Source: WJJR01 sp964440935 (GTDB lineage: Bacteria > Zixibacteria > MSB-5A5 > WJJR01). From it: a stretch of 64,000 nt of DNA. The first letter of the stretch is position 1; each line of letters begins with the position of its first letter. The notes below the pieces were generated by a model that saw only the letters and a list, made by a program, of their open reading frames with translations, did no database searches and was not told the DNA's origin. Position numbers and translations under genes: made by a program. This document shows, piece by piece, positions 37,183-45,712 of this stretch. The stretch is from positions 45,342-109,341 of the forward strand of contig CAYTTY010000008.1 of the NCBI GenBank assembly GCA_964440935.1, given 5' to 3'.

Positions 37183-38571
37183 ATGGACTATCGCGTTGAA
37201 TCGGATACAATGGGCGAGGTGAACGTCCCCGCCGACCGTTACTGGGGCGCACAGACCGAGCGCTCACGGCAGAATTTCAAGATTGGCGGCGAGCGGTTCC
37301 CGCGGGAGATCATCCGCGCGCTGGGGATTCTGAAGAAAGCCGCCGCGATGACCAATAACGAGCTGGGCACACTCCCGGACGACAAGGCCAAACTGATTCT
37401 GCAGGCGGCCGACGAGGTGATCGAGGGGAAGCTCGACGATCACTTCCCGCTGGTAGTCTGGCAGACCGGATCGGGCACACAAACCAACATGAATTCGAAT
37501 GAGGTGATTGCCAACCGGGCGATTGAGATCGCCGGTGGTGAACTCGGTTCGAAAAAGCCAATTCATCCCAACGATGATGTCAACAAGGCGCAATCGTCGA
37601 ACGACACCTTCCCAACGGCGATGCACATTGCGGCGGCATCGGAGATTAACCGGCGGTTGATCCCGATGGTGACCAAGCTGCGGGATACGCTGGAAAAGAA
37701 ATCCGACGAGTTCAAAGACATTATCAAGATCGGGCGCACGCACCTGATGGATGCGGTACCGTTGACACTCGGTCAGGAATTCTCCGGATATGTGCAGCAG
37801 CTCAACAATGACCTGGTGCGCATCGAGAACGTGTTGCCGCATTTGTATGAGCTGGCGCTCGGCGGTACTGCGGTCGGTACCGGATTGAATACGCATCCGC
37901 AATTTGCCGAGACAGCCGCGAATAAAATCGCCGACATGACCGAGCTGCCGTTTGTCAGTGCACCGAACAAATTCGAGGCACTCGCTGCGCACGATGCGGT
38001 GGTGTTTGCATCGGGCGCGATGAAGACAGTGGCGTGTTCGCTGATGAAGATTGCCAACGATATTCGCTGGTTGGCGTCGGGACCGCGGTGCGGTATCGGC
38101 GAGATCATCATTCCGGCCAATGAACCCGGCAGTTCGATTATGCCCGGCAAAGTCAACCCAACTCAACCCGAAGCGATGACCATGGTCTGCTGCCAGGTGC
38201 TCGGCAACGACGTCGCCGTCAACGCCGGCGGAGCGATGGGAAACTTCGAGTTGAACGTCTTCAAACCGGTGATGATCTACAATCTCCTGCAGTCGATTCG
38301 TCTGCTGGCTGACGCGTGCGAATCATTTGATAACAATTGTGCAGTAGGCATCGAAGCGAACAACGAAAAGATCGAGCAATACCTGAAAGAATCGCTGATG
38401 CTGGTCACGGCGCTCAACCCGCATGTCGGCTACGACAACGCGGCGAAAATCGCCAAGAAGGCGTATAGCGATAACACGACGTTGCGGGAAGCAGCGATTG
38501 AGTTGAAGATTCTCACCGGTGAGGAATTCGATCAGAAGGTGCGGCCGGAGAATATGATCGGGCCGAAGTAG
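37183..38571 (+). CDS. fumC: Fumarate hydratase, class II
   Basis: 462 residues, full length. [19 protein letters not shown] at the N-terminus, [15 protein letters not shown], and the superfamily signature [11 protein letters not shown] (about residue 315) are diagnostic. It interconverts fumarate and malate in the TCA cycle. ATG 37183 follows GGAGGAG; an upstream ATG at 37171 overlaps that site. No other TCA gene is adjacent. Confidence 0.96.
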   Translation: MDYRVESDTMGEVNVPADRYWGAQTERSRQNFKIGGERFPREIIRALGILKKAAAMTNNELGTLPDDKAKLILQAADEVIEGKLDDHFPLVVWQTGSGTQTNMNSNEVIANRAIEIAGGELGSKKPIHPNDDVNKAQSSNDTFPTAMHIAAASEINRRLIPMVTKLRDTLEKKSDEFKDIIKIGRTHLMDAVPLTLGQEFSGYVQQLNNDLVRIENVLPHLYELALGGTAVGTGLNTHPQFAETAANKIADMTELPFVSAPNKFEALAAHDAVVFASGAMKTVACSLMKIANDIRWLASGPRCGIGEIIIPANEPGSSIMPGKVNPTQPEAMTMVCCQVLGNDVAVNAGGAMGNFELNVFKPVMIYNLLQSIRLLADACESFDNNCAVGIEANNEKIEQYLKESLMLVTALNPHVGYDNAAKIAKKAYSDNTTLREAAIELKILTGEEFDQKVRPENMIGPK

Positions 38572-38716
38572 TGACGGCGACAGCGAGGGATTCGCTGTGG
38601 TCGCTGAAAGGATCTCACAGCAGAGCTGTGAGGCACCTTATAATGTTTTCATCCGCGGGGGTGTACTGTTTACACTGAGCGTTGTCGAAGGGAGTACGCT
38701 CCTCTCTTGTTGCGGC

Positions 38717-38890
38717 TAGTGTTGTGTCCCGGAAGTCCGTTGAGTAAGTCAACGCGGCTGGTCCTGAGCGTGGCGTCACCCGCCCTCGGGTGACGCCTTG
38801 TCCGGAAAGGAGATAGCGGTCACGCGAGGGCGCGTAACCGCACTGTGGTCGTGAACAATTTCATTAACCTACTTCCGGGACACGCTACTA
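38717..38890. mobile_element. MITE with TAGTG...GTGTCCCGGAAGT ends (174 bp) carrying module B
   Basis: TAGTGTTGTGTCCCGGAAGT (38717-38736) and ACTTCCGGGACACGCTACTA (38871-38890) are inverted, 17 of 20 matching. Inside is module B, with hairpins at 38772-38797 and 38816-38841, the same pair found at 8491-8560 inside an element with different ends. The remainder of 38572-38716 contains a degenerate module A-like stretch only. Confidence 0.8.
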
Positions 38891-38894
38891 GATG

Positions 38895-39398
38895 TCAATC
38901 CATCTGCCGTCGTGAGACGATCACACTGTCGATGGCGTGGAGAATGTACGCTTCAAAATTACCCGTCGATTCACATTCGACACGTCCGGAATACCGTCCG
39001 CTGGAATCGTGAGCGTCGATGCGGGTGTCGAACGTCACACGGGTGCCGTTCGATGTAACTCGTTTGACGATGATGTCCAGGTGGGCCTGTTGATCCTCGT
39101 ACGACTCGCGCCGGCCTGAACCGCACACATACCAATCGTCATGACCGCTAATCGGGACTTGGGCCAGGGATATCCGGCCGGCCGGTCGATCGAGTTCATT
39201 GGCACGCCAGTCATTGGCTTTGATCAGATCATTGAATGCCGACCAGGTGGCATCATATGGATGAGGCACGATGTCTTCGTAACTCGCATCCTGAGTTGCA
39301 CGGCCGGGTACATCCTCAACCGTTGCACGCGGACGCGGCTGACAGGCGGCCAATACCAGTAGCGCACCCAGGAGCCAAGCACCACAACGATAACGCAT
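38895..39398 (-). CDS. Lipoprotein of unknown function
   Basis: 167 residues with a clear lipobox (LLVLAAC, Cys at residue 19), so it is lipidated and exported. The mature part has DIVPHPYDATWSAFNDLIKANDW, then alternating beta-strand pattern ending YSGRVECESTGNFEAYILHAIDSVIV. This layout resembles BamC-like or DUF3576-like outer-membrane lipoproteins, but I cannot assign it. The stop lies four nt from the end of a MITE. Confidence 0.75.
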   Translation of the reverse strand: MRYRCGAWLLGALLVLAACQPRPRATVEDVPGRATQDASYEDIVPHPYDATWSAFNDLIKANDWRANELDRPAGRISLAQVPISGHDDWYVCGSGRRESYEDQQAHLDIIVKRVTSNGTRVTFDTRIDAHDSSGRYSGRVECESTGNFEAYILHAIDSVIVSRRQMD

Positions 39399-39815
39399 CT
39401 GTCCACCTCCGCATTGTGAGTGATGAGTTTACGTTCAATATGCAGTTGCCTGAGGGTGCTCAGCAATGCAAATCCACGCGAACACGTCGGTTTCGTCGAC
39501 TGTGCAGACGGGAAGCGGTCGTCTGAGAAGTTGCGCGGGGGCGCACACATAGGTGTGCCCCGACAATTTGTAGGAGCAGACTTGTGTGTCTGCCCCACAC
39601 GCGCTGATTCTCAGAATTGTTGTTCCGTTTGCAGTGGGGTGCCGCAAGCCTTCAGGCCCGTGGCTCCCGAACGGGAGCGCAAAGGGCGTATGCAATACGC
39701 CCCTACGCGTGACGCCAGATAGAATCGGGGCGGACGGTTTGTCGACACCAGGAGGAACTCACAGCAGTTTGACTGCGCTCACTGTGATCAAGATCTGTGA
39801 GGTGCCCCAATAAGC
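39399..39815. repeat. Gap filled with dispersed palindromes
   Basis: Hairpins at 39537-39561 (GGGGCGCACAC/GTGTGCCCC type), 39570-39598 (GCAGACTTGTGTGTCTGC) and 39684-39702 (half of module A, GGGCGTATGCAATACGCCC), with an AGGCCCGTGGC segment at about 39654. They are fragments of the families described above. No gene is supported. Confidence 0.6.
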
Positions 39816-39983
39816 TCACTTGGAGGAAGAGCGGGCGGAGTCTTTTAACGTGTCGGGGTTCTGACTGCACGTTGAGCAGCCAGTCTCCTTGGGCCGACGC
39901 ACGAGTCGCCAAAGGACGACCGCGGCAATCACGCAGACGGCGATGGCAATGATATCCTGGACGGCGATTGACAGGTCGAACAT
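39816..39983 (-). CDS. FeoB-associated Cys-rich membrane protein
   Basis: 55 residues: one transmembrane helix (IIAIAVCVIAAVVLWRLV) followed by RRPKETGCSTCSQ and a Ser-rich tail. This is the FeoB_associated family form, a single-span protein with a cytoplasmic Cys pair located directly after feoB. It starts six nt after the feoB stop, so it is the fourth gene of the fur-feoA-feoB operon. Its function is unknown; a role in iron handling during FeoB transport is assumed. Confidence 0.8.
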   Translation of the reverse strand: MFDLSIAVQDIIAIAVCVIAAVVLWRLVRRPKETGCSTCSQNPDTLKDSARSSSK

Positions 39984-39989
39984 ACCAAA

Positions 39990-42152
39990 TCAACTCATTG
40001 CTAAACCGATGACTCGTGTCAGATACGCCCCGCCATAGGCGAGAATGGCCATGTACACAAATGCGAAGATCGGCCAGCGCCAACTGTTGGTTTCACGACG
40101 AATGACGGCGACGGTCGACATGCACTGCAAAGCGAAGGCATAGAAAACCAGCAGTGACAGCGAGACCAATGGCGTCCAGATCAGTTCGCCGGTTTCGGGA
40201 TCACGGTCGGTGCGTAACTGTTCGATCAGGCTCTTATCATCGGTGGTCGATCCGACACCGTACACCACACCCATGGTCGAGACAAACACCTCACGCGCGG
40301 CAAACGATCCGAGAATGCCGACACCGATTTTCCAGTCGAATCCCAACGGTTCCAGAACGGGCTCGAGAGCACGTCCGATGTAACCGGCAAATGAGTTCCG
40401 GAGGCGTTTGGCGGCAGTGCGCGATTCCAGTTCGTCGAGACGAGTGGCACGTTCCTCATCGGCCGGCAACTGCATCAGCGCGGCATGCTGTTGCTGGTAT
40501 TCCTCTTCGATGATATCCCAGCGGGGATAACTCGACAGCCCCCACAGCAGAATCGACGCAACGAAGATGATGGTACCGGCAGTGACGAGAAAGACGCGCG
40601 CTCGTTCGAGCAGTGTCAGGCCAAGTGTTCGCAGGCGCGGCACACGGAAGGGCGGCAATTCCATCAACAGCGGCGGTGTCGGCCCGCGGAGAATAGTGCG
40701 ACGGAAAATCGTAGCCATCAATCCGGCGCCTAAAATCCCGAGGACGTAGAGGCCCAACAGCGCTAAACCCTGCAGACCGATCGGCCCCCAAATCTGTCGT
40801 TGCGGGACAAAGGCGGCGATCAGAAGTGTGTAGACCACCAGCCGCGCGGAGCAGGTCATCAGTGGGGCAACCAGAATGGTTGCGAACCGGTCGCGGCGGT
40901 TGGGAATTGTCCGTGTTCCCATAATACCCGGAACCGCACATGCGAACGACGACAACAGCGGGATGAAACTGCGGCCCGACAGTCCGACTTTCGACATCAA
41001 GCGGTCAAGGAGGAAGGCGGCACGCGCCATGTAGCCGGTGTCTTCAAGTAGCGTAAGAAACAGAAACAGTAACAGAATCTGTGGCAGAAAGATCACCACC
41101 GCTCCAACGCCGGCGAGGACACCATCATTGATCAGACTGCGAATCGGCCCTTCGGCCAGGACCGAGTTGACCAGCGACGGTAACCACTCGGCCGTTACCC
41201 GGGAAATCGCTTCCATCGGCGCCTCGGACCAGGCAAAGATCGATTGGAAGATGAGTCCCAAAGTGAGCAGCAGGATCGGTGGTCCCGCCCAACGGTTAAG
41301 CAGGATGCTGTCGAGACGTCGTGTCCACAATGACTTGGTATCACCGGTTTGGGAGATAACCTCACCGGCGACATCGCGTTGCCATGTATACCGCGCTTCG
41401 ACCAGAAAGCGGCGCACCGTGTGCTCATCGATCCCGAGTTTCGCGCGAAAATCCTTCGCCATCGCTTCGAGTTTCTCAGTGCACATCGAGGTCTGCTGAC
41501 CCGACGCGCACAGCAGCAAATGCTCGTCGCGAAAGTGGTTGTCTGAGGTGTATGATTCGAGCTGACGCTCCATCGCAGGTGGGAGCTTGTAGGGACGAGT
41601 GGGTGGTGTCCACGGGTGATTGACCAAATCACACAAAACGCACTTGAGGTCATCGATACCCTTGTTTTGCGAGGCCACGACCTCGACGACTTTGACACCG
41701 AGGCGTTGCGCCAGCTTCTCGGCATCGACAGACAAGCCCAGACGGCGCGCCTCGTCACCCATGGTCAGTGCGACCACCACCGGATGTCCCAGATCGATGA
41801 TCTGGCTGACGAGATACAGGTGCCGTGAGAGATTGGTGACGTCGACAACACAGACAATGGCTTGGGGAGGATCCTCGGTACCGGTCCCCGCCAACCATTC
41901 CGATGCTACGGCCTCGTCAGGAGAGCGCGGAATGAGCGAGTATGTCCCCGGGAGATCACTGATTTCGAACGCCACACCACCGGTCGGGCAGAATCCGGTA
42001 CGCTTCTCGACCGTGACACCCGGATAATTGGCGACCTTCTGCCGCAGTCCGGTTAACGCATTGAACAGCGTTGTCTTACCGGAGTTCGGATTGCCGACTA
42101 AGGCAGCATGGTAGGTCTTCTGAGAGGTGGTCGGGGCAACGCGAAAGGCCAT
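39990..42152 (-). CDS. feoB: Ferrous iron transporter FeoB
   Basis: 720 residues. The N-terminal G domain has P-loop GNPNSGKTTLFNALTG and G3 DLPGTYSL; the G4 motif, normally NxxD, reads TMGD (ALTMGDEA, about residue 130). After the GDI helices come the membrane spans, with the Gate-type core ILLLTLGLIFQSIF and FIPLLSSFACAVPGIMGTR. It imports Fe2+ across the inner membrane. ATG 42152 follows GAAGGAGG; a longer reading to 42323 overlaps feoA and is rejected. Confidence 0.95.
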   Translation of the reverse strand: MAFRVAPTTSQKTYHAALVGNPNSGKTTLFNALTGLRQKVANYPGVTVEKRTGFCPTGGVAFEISDLPGTYSLIPRSPDEAVASEWLAGTGTEDPPQAIVCVVDVTNLSRHLYLVSQIIDLGHPVVVALTMGDEARRLGLSVDAEKLAQRLGVKVVEVVASQNKGIDDLKCVLCDLVNHPWTPPTRPYKLPPAMERQLESYTSDNHFRDEHLLLCASGQQTSMCTEKLEAMAKDFRAKLGIDEHTVRRFLVEARYTWQRDVAGEVISQTGDTKSLWTRRLDSILLNRWAGPPILLLTLGLIFQSIFAWSEAPMEAISRVTAEWLPSLVNSVLAEGPIRSLINDGVLAGVGAVVIFLPQILLLFLFLTLLEDTGYMARAAFLLDRLMSKVGLSGRSFIPLLSSFACAVPGIMGTRTIPNRRDRFATILVAPLMTCSARLVVYTLLIAAFVPQRQIWGPIGLQGLALLGLYVLGILGAGLMATIFRRTILRGPTPPLLMELPPFRVPRLRTLGLTLLERARVFLVTAGTIIFVASILLWGLSSYPRWDIIEEEYQQQHAALMQLPADEERATRLDELESRTAAKRLRNSFAGYIGRALEPVLEPLGFDWKIGVGILGSFAAREVFVSTMGVVYGVGSTTDDKSLIEQLRTDRDPETGELIWTPLVSLSLLVFYAFALQCMSTVAVIRRETNSWRWPIFAFVYMAILAYGGAYLTRVIGLAMS

Positions 42153-42168
42153 TCCAGCGACGCCTCCT

Positions 42169-42528
42169 TCAGGTGCCCTGATGCGGTCCCGGGCCGTCGG
42201 ATTCGACGCTGACGATGATGGCATCAGCTTCGGACCGGCGCAGCGACAGCAGGAAGCCCTCGACCTCGATTTCAATCGGATCGCCCCATGGCGCCGAACG
42301 CAGGTAACGCACCACCGCTCCACGCACGAGGCCGATTTCGAGCATATTCAGAGCCAGTGATGGTTCGGCCGTAATTTCGAGTATATGGCCGGATTGGCCC
42401 GGATAGAGCTGAGACAATGCCCGGACGGTATTGCTCATGGCATTGTATTCATCGATGTCAGCGCTGTGCAGGGTCGTTCCATGGGCGCTTATATCGATGC
42501 CTTCGACTGGCTGAGTCAACAGTGGCAT
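42169..42528 (-). CDS. feoA: FeoA domain protein
   Basis: The C-terminal 88 residues, from NTVRALSQLYPGQSG to the end, are a FeoA SH3-like domain (LALNMLEIGLVRGAVVRYLRSAPWGDPIEIEVEGFLLSLRRSEADAI). A 30-residue N-terminal extension is present if ATG 42528 is used; ATG 42438 would give a bare domain. Neither has a clear ribosome site; I use 42528 because it begins four nt after the fur stop. FeoA binds FeoB and supports iron uptake. Confidence 0.85.
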   Translation of the reverse strand: MPLLTQPVEGIDISAHGTTLHSADIDEYNAMSNTVRALSQLYPGQSGHILEITAEPSLALNMLEIGLVRGAVVRYLRSAPWGDPIEIEVEGFLLSLRRSEADAIIVSVESDGPGPHQGT

Positions 42529-42532
42529 GTCA

Positions 42533-42994
42533 TTATGCGGCCTGGCACTCGCGGCACAGCCCGTAGATTTCCAGTTTGTGATGCTGCGGCGTGAACCCGT
42601 ACTTACGCGCGATCGATTTCTGGCTTTTGTCCACCGCTCGGCTGGTGAACTCGATCGTCTCCCCACACAACGTACAAATCAGGTGGTAATGGTTCTGGAA
42701 GTTGAAGTTGTAGTTGTGATCATAGCGCGTAACACCGTCGCCGAAATTCACTTCCTGTGCTAAGTTAGCCGCTGTCAGCAGCTTGAGTGTCCGGTAGACG
42801 GTGGAGTAGCCGATCTTCAGGCCACGGCGCCGTACGATCGCGTAGACGTCGTCACAGGACACGTGTTGCGTGTTGTTGAGGAAAATGTCGACGACCGTAT
42901 TGCGTTGAGCCGATCGCTTCAGCCCTCGCCGGCGTATAAACTCGTCGAACAGCTTCCGCTGCTTGGCGATGGAGTCCTCGGAGACTTCCTTCAT
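42533..42994 (-). CDS. Fur-family metalloregulator
   Basis: 153 residues. Winged-helix DNA-binding half (FDEFIRRRGLKRSAQRNTVVDIFLNNTQHVSCDDVYAIV ... STVYRTLKLLTAANLA, written with gaps) and a dimer/metal half with HLICTLCGE and CRECQ. As first gene of the feo operon it probably controls it in response to iron. Paralogues (Zur, PerR) cannot be excluded from sequence alone. ATG 42994 has GGAGGTGAGCCG before it; a reading from 43069 is rejected. Confidence 0.92.
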   Translation of the reverse strand: MKEVSEDSIAKQRKLFDEFIRRRGLKRSAQRNTVVDIFLNNTQHVSCDDVYAIVRRRGLKIGYSTVYRTLKLLTAANLAQEVNFGDGVTRYDHNYNFNFQNHYHLICTLCGETIEFTSRAVDKSQKSIARKYGFTPQHHKLEIYGLCRECQAA

Positions 42995-43040
42995 CGGCTC
43001 ACCTCCATGTTCGAGAGTGTCATACGTATTGCAAACAACC

Positions 43041-43096
43041 TGACAACCATATTCACCTTTCATTGTCATCTACGCAAACAAACCCCTTCCAGTCAA
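43041..43096 (-). promoter_or_regulatory. Candidate promoter and operator of the fur-feo operon
   Basis: On the minus strand, TTGACT (43091-43096) and GTAGAT (43068-43073) are 17 nt apart. A dyad with arms TGACAA/TTGTCA (43041-43046 and 43063-43068) overlaps the predicted start site, a natural place for a repressor. About 45 nt separate the dyad from the start codon. Confidence 0.45.
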
Positions 43097-43144
43097 CTTT
43101 TTTCGGGACCTCCCCAGAATGGGATCAACTGGTTTTGACATTTG

Positions 43145-43174
43145 AAGTTAGGAATTATTAGGGATTCCTAACTT
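43145..43174. promoter_or_regulatory. Perfect 11-bp palindrome upstream of fur
   Basis: AAGTTAGGAAT and ATTCCTAACTT flank 8 nt. It is AT-rich relative to its surroundings and lies about 150 nt ahead of the Fur-like gene. It may be a distal metalloregulator site. No second copy was found in the window. Confidence 0.4.
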
Positions 43175-43228
43175 TGCGCGCTGCCCAGCCACATGCGCGT
43201 GTGGAAATACCCGTGTCTTCTCCGCTTC

Positions 43229-43269
43229 GTGCGGCTCTTGGCCGCACCGGTCCGGCTATGAGCCGGACC
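43229..43269. repeat. Double hairpin module G (GCCGCAC-CGGTCCGGCT)
   Basis: GTGCGGC/GCCGCAC (43229-43247) is followed by GGTCCGGCT/AGCCGGACC (43249-43269), then TACGTGAGG. A second copy lies at 44757-44785, so the module stands on both sides of the LiaF-like gene. Confidence 0.7.
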
Positions 43270-43310
43270 TACGTGAGGATCCAATTTCCCCTTTCGTTAT
43301 ACCGTGTGGC

Positions 43311-43556
43311 TTGAAAGCAGGACGCGACTTCTTCAACACGCTCTTTCGACTGGGGTACCGTCAAATCGGATTGGGGCACGGAGTCGATGGGGCGGGTGGT
43401 TCGGTTTTCTGGACTTGGGAGGATACGCTCATTCACACCAATTACCAGGTGTACAACCGGCAATCCGATCCGGTCATGACGATCAATTCGAGCGGCGATC
43501 TGATCATCTGCCATCTCGACCACTCGATCCGACCTGAATTGCGACGATGTTCCTGA
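43311..43556 (+). other. Unassigned open frame, possible gene remnant
   Basis: A frame of 81 codons from TTG. The middle (GVDGAGGSVFWTWEDTLIHTN, then QVYNRQSDPVMTINSSGDLI) has a protein-like composition, but there is no ribosome site and nothing I recognise. It lies between palindromic repeats, so it may be the leftover of a deleted gene. Confidence 0.25.
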
Positions 43557-43783
43557 TGCGCTTGATCTTAATTGTTTAATGGAACTGCTTTTCTTCAACG
43601 GGCCGAATCCGTGTGAACCGTGCGCATCCTGAGTTAGTCGATTTCAGGCTTGACGTTCGGCCTCTGATGAGCCGTTGCTACGGGCGGGATGGGCGAAACA
43701 AACCCATCTGGTTGCCGTACTATCCGTGGTATGGCAAAACGATTCGCACGAATTTGTGCTATCCATCGAGGAGGTGGGGGCAG

Positions 43784-44494
43784 ATGACCAAGGTCAGTGG
43801 CGGAGGCAGCCGGATGACATTTGGAGTGATTCTGGTCATTGTCGGAGTCATGCTCCTGCTGTCACAACTGGGCATTTACGATTTCGGCGACATGCTCTCG
43901 GTTTTTTGGCCGGTCATTCTGATCATCATTGGCCTCTGGCAGTGGAGCAAACGACGGTTTCAATTCGCCATCTGGCCGATCCTGCTCTTCGTGTTTGGTG
44001 TTTTCTTTCTTCTGCTAAACCTCGACCTCCTCGGTGGCCGGATGTTCGGCGTCCTCATCGGCTCCGCCCTGATTCTGCTGGGCATTTGGCTGGTGATTCG
44101 CAAAGCACGTCCGCAAGTGCAACAGGGCGTGTCGACGTCGGATGTGGTCGATCACTGGATCATTTTCGGTGGTGTCGAAGAGGAATTGACCACGCAGCAT
44201 TTTAGTGGCGGAAACGTGACGGCCGTCTTCGGAGGCGCCGATCTCGATCTGCGCAAAGCATCGCTGGCGCCGGGATCGGTGAAGCTCAGTCTTACCGCAA
44301 TCTTCGGTGGCATCGATCTACGCGTACCGCCACAGTGGGATGTGTTTGTCGATGGCACCGCTATTCTCGGGGGTGTGGAAGACAAGACAGCGGCGGAAGC
44401 GCAAGTGGAAGGTGCCGACGTTACTCCACCTGCGACCAGTCGGTTGCATATCGACGCGACAGCGGTGTTTGGTGGAGTGGAGGTGAAGCACTAA
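43784..44494 (+). CDS. LiaF-like membrane protein
   Basis: 236 residues. About four membrane helices within residues 8-110 (FGVILVIVGVMLLLSQLGIY, FWPVILIIIGLWQW, FAIWPILLFVFGVFFLLLN, FGVLIGSALILLGIWLVI) are followed by a C-terminal beta-rich domain with repeated IFGGVEEE / VFGGADLDLR / IFGGIDLRVP / VFGGVEV, the LiaF/DUF1707-2154 type. Such proteins sense or modulate envelope stress. GGAGGTGGGGGCAG precedes ATG 43784. No LiaRS-type system is adjacent. Confidence 0.82.
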   Translation: MTKVSGGGSRMTFGVILVIVGVMLLLSQLGIYDFGDMLSVFWPVILIIIGLWQWSKRRFQFAIWPILLFVFGVFFLLLNLDLLGGRMFGVLIGSALILLGIWLVIRKARPQVQQGVSTSDVVDHWIIFGGVEEELTTQHFSGGNVTAVFGGADLDLRKASLAPGSVKLSLTAIFGGIDLRVPPQWDVFVDGTAILGGVEDKTAAEAQVEGADVTPPATSRLHIDATAVFGGVEVKH

Positions 44495-44632
44495 GGCTCT
44501 TCGACCGTTGGAACGGTTTTGGAAAGATGGATGGTGTTCCGATTCCGGTCACCCGGCTGAAGGGCATGTTGAACAACCCACGCCTAGGTTGCGTAGGTGC
44601 GGCTTTGAGAGCGAACGTTCCGATTCCAGCGT

Positions 44633-44702
44633 GCCGTCATGTACCCTCGCGTGACGGCTATCTCCCCTACCGACAAGGCGTCACCCGAGGGCGGGTAACG
44701 CC
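44633..44702. repeat. Module B hairpin pair, copy 4
   Basis: Hairpins 44633-44658 and 44677-44702, in the same orientation as the copy at 9381-9448. A TATAGC-type right end follows at 44728-44756, but the left outer end is no longer recognisable. Confidence 0.75.
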
Positions 44703-44727
44703 ACATATGAACGCTGAGTCGGCTTCA

Positions 44728-44785
44728 AACGGATAATACTTCTGACAATCGCTTTAGCCGCACCGGTCCGGCTAAGAACCGGACC
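44728..44785. repeat. Solo TATAGC-type right end joined to module G
   Basis: ACGGATAATACTTCTGACAA then TCGCTTTA (to 44756) is a right end; it is followed directly by the second copy of module G (GGTCCGG/CCGGACC, 44765-44785). Confidence 0.6.
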
Positions 44786-44880
44786 TACGCGAGGTCATAA
44801 TTCTCTCATTCGGTTACACGTGTGGTCTGGAATCAACACAGGATTATTTCAACACGCCCCGACGTCGGGTGATCAGTACT

Positions 44881-45144
44881 TGGAGCAATTGTCAGATTTC
44901 CTGTCCGATTGAGAAAGAGCGAATCTTGTTTCACATGGTATTTGGGTTTGGGTGCCACGGGCCTTTAGAGTGACTTGCATAATTTCTGTCCGATTCCGCG
45001 ATCTGGCCAGTGCAATTTACCCCTCACCCCAGCCCTCTCCCCGCTGAAAAGGGCGGGGAGAGGGAGCAAAACGTAGGGTCGCACGGCAGTGCGCCCGCCC
45101 GCCGCAACAGTTTCAATCGGAGAGGAATTTTGACAACCGCTATA
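44881..45144. mobile_element. MITE-like element with TATAGC ends, copy 4, carrying module H
   Basis: Left end AGCAATTGTCAGATTTCCTG at about 44884; right end GACAACCGCTATA at 45132-45144 is its inverted copy. The cargo includes a GGTGCCACGGGCC segment (about 44951) and module H (45019-45130) with a CTCTCCCCGC/GGGCGGGGAGAG hairpin. Module H recurs at 63704-63830 with the same right end. Confidence 0.7.
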
Positions 45145-45217
45145 AAGCCCGCTGAAGCGGTCTTTTCTGCTTCTATCATGGTTATCCACAACGGCGATAG
45201 AGATAGGTGAGGCATTT

Positions 45218-45242
45218 GCACTTCTTTCGGAGTGCTTGTTTT
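45218..45242 (+). terminator. Rho-independent terminator-like hairpin
   Basis: GCACTTC-TTTC-GGAGTGC followed by TTGTTTTG. It isolates the ATP synthase promoter region from the repeat-rich stretch upstream. Confidence 0.5.
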
Positions 45243-45326
45243 GTGGCTTTTCCACATTCTGAATGTCACTATCTCATGATTAACCGGCAAGTGTGACGTC
45301 CGCGTAAACTCTTTGCCAAAATCGGC

Positions 45327-45356
45327 TTGACATCCATTTGTCAATCGCCTCATATA
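45327..45356 (+). promoter_or_regulatory. Candidate promoter of the ATP synthase operon
   Basis: A consensus TTGACA (45327-45332) and CATATA (45351-45356) are 18 nt apart. TTGACA-N6-TGTCAA forms a dyad over the -35 box. A CCTTG...CAAGG hairpin (about 45377-45399) would lie in the leader before the first gene at 45426. Confidence 0.5.
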
Positions 45357-45425
45357 CGGGGTCCGTTTAGGGGCCACCTTGGGAATTCTGTCACAAGGTA
45401 GACCCAGGGACCCGAGAGGAGTAGG

Positions 45426-45704
45426 TTGCCGGTCACGGTAGAGCGCATGGAGAGGCCGGACAACAACAAAGCTCCGAAGCGGGATGACGAAACGGGCAGG
45501 TGGTTGCGCCAGATCGGCATACTGACCGCCGTCCCGTTCGTGTTAATGTTCGGCCCGCTGATCGGCTATTTTGCGGGATCGTATCTGGATGAAAAGCTCG
45601 GCACTGATCCGTTCTTAATGATTCTGTTGATCGTGTTGGGGTTTATCGCATCCGGCAAGGAAACGTGGAACTTGATTCAACGCGCGGGCGGTACGGACGA
45701 CTGA
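45426..45704 (+). CDS. atpZ: AtpZ-type small F0 assembly/ion protein
   Basis: 92 residues with two transmembrane helices (GILTAVPFVLMFGPLIGYFAG and FLMILLIVLGFIASG) around a DEKLGTDP hairpin, the AtpZ/AtpI-related family that precedes F-type ATPase operons. TTG 45426 has AGAGGAG just upstream; ATG 45447 is an alternative that shortens the protein by seven residues. It is the first gene of the atp operon. Confidence 0.82.
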   Translation: MPVTVERMERPDNNKAPKRDDETGRWLRQIGILTAVPFVLMFGPLIGYFAGSYLDEKLGTDPFLMILLIVLGFIASGKETWNLIQRAGGTDD

Positions 45705-45712
45705 GACACGAC

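Noticed and set aside
39420..39722. Plus-strand frames in the 39399-39815 gap
   Set aside because: They run through fragments of dispersed palindromic modules and lack start signals.
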